Assembly (NCBI GenBank): GCA_965240325.2
Contig: OZ251240.1
Location: forward strand, 186,001 to 250,000
Reading direction: 5' to 3'
Length of the DNA: 64,000 nt
DNA from: Rebecca billardiae RCC1528
Taxonomy: Eukaryota > Haptophyta
Under the pieces are notes generated by a model. That model did not search any database and was not told the DNA's origin. It saw only the letters and a list, made by a program, of their open reading frames with translations. This document shows positions 60,665 to 64,000 of the stretch, one piece after another. Positions within the stretch are counted from its first letter, which is position 1. Each line of letters starts with the position of its first letter. The position numbers and the translations under genes were made by a program.

Positions 60665-61777
60665 TCACTCACTACCATCACTGTCGCCGGGCGGGCAGAG
60701 CGGCGACCAGTCGCCTGGCTGCGGGACGCCGCCGTCCGCCGGCGCGGCGAGGCAGCCGATCGCCATCGGCCCGTCGGGCGCGCTCTTGGCGCAGTGGTAC
60801 AGCAGCACGCGCGCGCCGTCCGCCGAGCGCGTGAGCCACGGCGTGCCGACCACGCAGCTCGTCCACGCGCCCGCGGCGCCGCCCGGCTCGAGCGCGGGGC
60901 CGCCGGGCTCGCGGCCAATCGGGAGGCGCGCCCACGAGCGCCCGCCGTCGGCGCTGTCGGCCAGCCCGATCCGGTGCGCCCCCTGCTCGTCCACGCCCTC
61001 GAACGCCAGCAGCAGCCGGCCGCGCGCGGGGAAGTCTGGAAGCACCGCGCGCGTGCCGATGCCGAGGGCGTCGAACGCGCCGGCCGGCCCGGGCTGCAGC
61101 ACGCAGCCCTCGCGCTCCCAGCGCGCGCCGGCGTCGTCGGTCCGCGCGGCGAACACGCGCCAGCGCGAGCCGTCGAACGCGTGGTACAGCATCCGCATCG
61201 ACCGCCCCGCCGCGCCGTCGAGCCGTATCAGCCTCGGCCACGCGCAGAAGAGGCCCTCGGACGGCTCCGGGCGCAGCACGGGCTCGGGCTCGCGCGTCCA
61301 CGAGCGGCCGCCGTCGGCGCTGCTCGCGCGGCCGATGCACATGCGCAGGCCCTTGATCGGGCGCTCGCCGATCCCCTCCGCCGCCACGCCGCTGCCGCCA
61401 AAGTAGTACATCGTCAGGCTGCCGTCGGGCGCGCGCGTCACGTCGCCCACGCCCACGTGCAACGAGTCCCACGCGCGTGCGTCCGGGGATGGGCCGAACA
61501 CGGCGCCACCGGGCAGCGCGCCGTCGACCTTGTGCCAGCTCACCCCGTCCGCGCTCTCGGCCAGGCCGCACAGCCCGGTCGGCACGAACGGCTTTGTCTC
61601 CCCGTCCGGCCAGAGCCCGTCGTTGCCGTAGTAGAGCATCGTGTACGGACCTCCCGCGCGGGCGGGCGGCAGGACGACCGGGTTGGCGACGTTCACGGAG
61701 TCGAAGCGGCCGGGCGAGGGGCGGAGGACGGGGCCGGTCAGCGCCGCGACCGCGAGCGCCACGTGCGCCAGCGGCAT
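60665..61777 (-). CDS. Secreted five-bladed beta-propeller glycosidase-like protein
   Basis: A 370-residue, intronless protein with a signal-like N-terminus (MPLAHVALAVAALTGPVL), the reason for this start. Repeated blades carry patterns such as YTMLYYGNDG, GLAESADGVSWHK, LTMYYFGGSG, IGRASSADGGRSWTRE, MRMLYHAFDG and IGLADSADGGRSWARL. They match the five-bladed propeller shared by GH32/43/68/130-type enzymes and relatives, where S-x-D-G-x-x-W motifs close the blades. A hydrolytic or phosphorolytic role on an extracellular glycan is plausible, but no catalytic acid pair can be assigned with confidence. It is divergent from the RING gene. Confidence 0.7.
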   Translation of the reverse strand: MPLAHVALAVAALTGPVLRPSPGRFDSVNVANPVVLPPARAGGPYTMLYYGNDGLWPDGETKPFVPTGLCGLAESADGVSWHKVDGALPGGAVFGPSPDARAWDSLHVGVGDVTRAPDGSLTMYYFGGSGVAAEGIGERPIKGLRMCIGRASSADGGRSWTREPEPVLRPEPSEGLFCAWPRLIRLDGAAGRSMRMLYHAFDGSRWRVFAARTDDAGARWEREGCVLQPGPAGAFDALGIGTRAVLPDFPARGRLLLAFEGVDEQGAHRIGLADSADGGRSWARLPIGREPGGPALEPGGAAGAWTSCVVGTPWLTRSADGARVLLYHCAKSAPDGPMAIGCLAAPADGGVPQPGDWSPLCPPGDSDGSE

Positions 61778-61942
61778 GCCGCGCGCGGAATGAACACGTT
61801 GTTGGCGACTGACTTCGCGCCTTTCGCCCTTTCCGCACGATGGCGGACGGCTCCGCTGCAAGCCGCTTTCGTCGTTACGCGGGCCTGCGCGATTGATGAT
61901 TGCGACCTGTCGAAACAGCTCGCGAGTGTCGCGGCGGCTCTG
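61778..61942. promoter_or_regulatory. Divergent region, beta-propeller / RING-H2
   Basis: About 165 bases if the RING gene starts at 61943. An in-frame ATG at 61790 would leave only 12 bases between the two starts, so the inner start was preferred. The middle (61795-61935) is less GC-rich than the flanking genes. Confidence 0.4.
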
Positions 61943-62890
61943 ATGGTGGGCGCGGCGGCCGTCTACGAGCGCGCCGGCGGGCCACCCGCGGACCTCCCGC
62001 CGGAGATCCACGAGCGCTTCCGTCGGCTCGCGTACTTGCAGCGCCAGATCGACGTCCACCGCCACCTCCTCGACGGGCAGGAGCGGCTGCTCCGCGCGCA
62101 GGCCGTGGCGCCCGCGGACGACGGCGCGGCGATCGATTCGCGCGAGCTGCGCAGGCTGTCGCGCGACGTGCGCGCGCTCTCGGCGTCGATGGACGGCAAC
62201 ACGGCGCGGCTCGAGGCGCTGCGCTCGCAGACACGCGCCGTCGGCGACCTCGCCAACGAGGTCTCCGAGCTCGCCTCGAGCGCGACGCGCGCGCTCGTCA
62301 CATCGGCCGCGCTCCACTCAGGGCCGGATTCGTGGCGGCTGGCGCGCGAGCAGCCGGCCGGTCCGGGCAGCGCGGCGCAGGCGCAGGGCGGCAGGGGTGC
62401 GCTCGGCGCGGAGGACGCGTCGGCCGCCGCCTCGCTCCCGCCGCTGCCCGCCGCGTCGGCGCAGCTGCAGGAGGCGCGGCTGCGGATGGCTGCGCGCGGC
62501 CTGCGCGCCACCTCGCCCGCGGCCGGCGGCGACAGCGGCCGGCATCACATGTTCAGACGACTGCGCCGCGAGCCGGGCGGCCCGCGCGCCGCCGCGGCCA
62601 TCGCGGCCGTCGCCGCCGCCGCGCTCGCGCCCGACCTCGCCGCGGCCGACGAGCCCGGCGCGGCCGGCGGCGGCATCCCGCGCGCGCGCATGCGCTCTGC
62701 GCTCGTGCCGCGCGCGCTCGAGCGGCACGCAGACGACGTGTGCGCCGTGTGCCTGCACGGGATGCGCGCGGGGCAGGAGGTGGTCTCGCTCCCGGCGTGC
62801 GCGCACGACTTTCACGTGGCGTGCATCCGCGAGGCGTGCGCGCACCGCGCGGCGTGCCCGCTCTGCCGGACGGCGGTGCGGTGGTGGTGA
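61943..62890 (+). CDS. RING-H2 finger protein
   Basis: A 315-residue, intronless product. The C-terminus is a complete RING-H2 finger (about 267-312): CAVC, then C-x-H-x-x-H-x-x-C (CAHDFHVAC) and CPLC, so it should bind two zinc ions and act as an E3 ubiquitin ligase. The N-terminal 120 residues are helical and coiled-coil-like (HERFRRLAYLQRQIDVHRHL; LRRLSRDVRALSASM). An alanine-rich, weakly hydrophobic stretch (about 215-240) could be a membrane helix but is low complexity. It starts MVGAAAVYERAGG; the alternative upstream ATG (61790) adds 51 residues. Substrate is unknown. Confidence 0.75.
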   Translation: MVGAAAVYERAGGPPADLPPEIHERFRRLAYLQRQIDVHRHLLDGQERLLRAQAVAPADDGAAIDSRELRRLSRDVRALSASMDGNTARLEALRSQTRAVGDLANEVSELASSATRALVTSAALHSGPDSWRLAREQPAGPGSAAQAQGGRGALGAEDASAAASLPPLPAASAQLQEARLRMAARGLRATSPAAGGDSGRHHMFRRLRREPGGPRAAAAIAAVAAAALAPDLAAADEPGAAGGGIPRARMRSALVPRALERHADDVCAVCLHGMRAGQEVVSLPACAHDFHVACIREACAHRAACPLCRTAVRWW

Positions 62891-63456
62891 CGCCGCAGAC
62901 GGACGCTCCGCCAGAACGGACTCGGACGCGGCCGAGGCCCGTGCCGCCGAGGAGCGGCGGCGCCCCGATGCTTCAACTTGGCGAGCCTGACGAGGCTGCA
63001 GCGCCGCCAGCCGGGTGCAGCCTGCCACGTGCGGCCGGGCGCAGCGAATCCGGGGCGGGTGGTTGTCCCACTTGTCCGTGACCTGGGCTGACTGACTTGG
63101 TCATTGGACTCTTGCCACTTGCTGGTGAAACCCTCGTCAGATCCGACTACCCGGGAATCGGCGCTCGACAATGTTACTAGTAGGCCATTGATCATAGCCA
63201 CATTTAAATGGGAGCCGTTCAATTGACTAACGCCAGTCTGCGTCGGATAGCCCAGATTGGATTCTGATGGACCAGCGGACACGCTCATTGGCTGTTTTGG
63301 CGGCGTGGGTAATCCGCCTACAATTGGCGGGCCTTGGCCCATGACGACGATTCGCGCGGGGCGCCTATCCCCGTTGATTGTCCTTTGCCTGCCCTGCTGC
63401 CCCCTTTTCGTCGTCGCCACCCGCGCTTCCGACCAGCAGGCTCGAGCGCCGTCGCG
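62891..63456. other. Intergenic region, upstream of the amidotransferase
   Basis: About 570 bases. The first 190 are GC-rich 3' flank and the rest is of normal composition and presumably holds the promoter of the next gene. No repeat or RNA gene was recognised. Confidence 0.5.
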
Positions 63457-64000
63457 ATGTGCCGGCTGATGGTGTACCGCGGGCCGCCCATCCTGATGGA
63501 GGAGCTGATCACCAAGCCGACGCGCTCGATCACCTCGCAGGCGCTGAAATGTGCGCCGCGCGCGCGCGGCGGCGCGCGCGGCGGCGCCTGCGGCGCCTGC
63601 TGACGCGACGCGCGCGCGCGGCGCGCGGCCCCGGCAGGCCAGGAGCGCACGCAGGGCTCGGTCAACGGCGATGGCTTCGGCATCGGCTGGTACGACGCGC
63701 CCTCGCCCGGCGCGCACGAGGCCGACGGGTGCGGCGCGGGCTCGGACGAGCCCGGGCTGTTCACGTCGGTGCAGCCGGCGTGGAACAACCTCAACCTGGG
63801 CCGGCTGGCGCGGAAGGTGCGCTCGCCGCTGATCTTCGCGCACGTGCGCGCGGCGTACCCCGGCATGCCCGTCGCCGAGGTCAACTGCCACCCGTTCACC
63901 TTCGGCCGGTACATGTGGATGCACAACGGCGGCGTCGCCTTCTTCAAAGGCGTGCGGCGCGCGCTCGAGGCCTCGCTGCGCGACGAGCTGTACGACTCGA
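63457..64000 (+). CDS. Class II glutamine amidotransferase, DUG3/YafJ-like (partial, cut by window edge)
   Basis: Exon 1 is 63457-63550 and exon 2 runs from 63638 past the window end, giving at least 151 residues. It starts MCRLMVYRGPPILMEELITK, so after Met removal Cys2 is the N-terminal nucleophile. GDGFGIGWY, LIFAHVRAAYPG, NCHPF and MHNGGVA are the conserved GATase-II segments. This is the YafJ/EgtC/Dug3 group. Yeast Dug3 works with Dug2 in glutathione breakdown, and EgtC acts in ergothioneine synthesis; which applies is unknown. The 87-bp intron (GTGCGC...CGGCAG) was placed because it links SQALKC to QERTQGSVNGDGFG. Confidence 0.88.

Overview
This window is nuclear DNA of a eukaryote with a very GC-rich, gene-dense genome. 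The signs are nuclear-type genes for mitochondrial proteins, GT-AG spliceosomal introns, no operons, and mostly divergent or convergent neighbours. My best guess is a haptophyte-like alga. The basis is the GC-rich introns that nearly always begin GTGCGC, and the gene mix: F-box and ankyrin proteins with Cys/Trp-Pro-Trp-like repeats, secreted glycosyltransferase-like proteins, an XK-related membrane protein and a SulP-STAS-cNMP transporter. No marker settles the lineage, so this is inference.

Left part (1-26 kb). A gene-poor end carries a large imperfect inverted repeat. Then come an atypical protein kinase (2 introns), a secreted glycosyltransferase-like protein, a SulP/STAS/cyclic-nucleotide-domain transporter, the mitochondrial ATP synthase epsilon subunit, a GPALPP1-like protein, a second glycosyltransferase-like secreted protein, an F-box/RCC1 protein, an FKBP15-like coiled-coil protein, a LYR-motif protein and mitochondrial chaperonin 10. 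Next is a six-helix membrane protein whose gene sits between 80-bp inverted repeats. The epsilon/GPALPP1, LYR/Cpn10 and glycosyltransferase/RCC1 pairs each share a short divergent intergenic region.

Centre (26-56 kb). A 965-bp fold-back element built from GTACCA/TGGTAC words introduces a 14.45-kb block. The block holds an F-box/leucine-rich protein, an ankyrin protein, a RecQ helicase, a small two-exon unknown protein, an SGNH hydrolase, a second ankyrin protein and an XK-related protein. It also holds a Ty1/copia remnant and a 106-bp palindrome made of a tRNA-like half. The whole block recurs once, 15,590 bases to the right, beyond a 200-N gap, with a single base difference that I found. The second copy starts within about 11 bases of the symmetry centre of the fold-back. 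The right ends of both copies stop at the same base, inside a short dispersed element. After copy 1 comes a headless 3' end of a GH79 heparanase-like gene; after copy 2 comes unrelated sequence. Either this is a very recent tandem duplication or two allelic/alternative contigs placed in tandem.

Right part (56-64 kb). A YEATS4/GAS41 chromatin reader (1 intron), a gene-poor 2.4 kb, a secreted beta-propeller glycosidase-like protein divergent from a RING-H2 protein, and the start of a DUG3/YafJ-type class II glutamine amidotransferase (1 intron) cut by the window edge.

I rebuilt introns by hand from splice-site sequence and from continuity of the conserved protein. In all, ten distinct introns were placed (87-167 bp). 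Very long open frames on opposite strands are a by-product of GC content and were left out.
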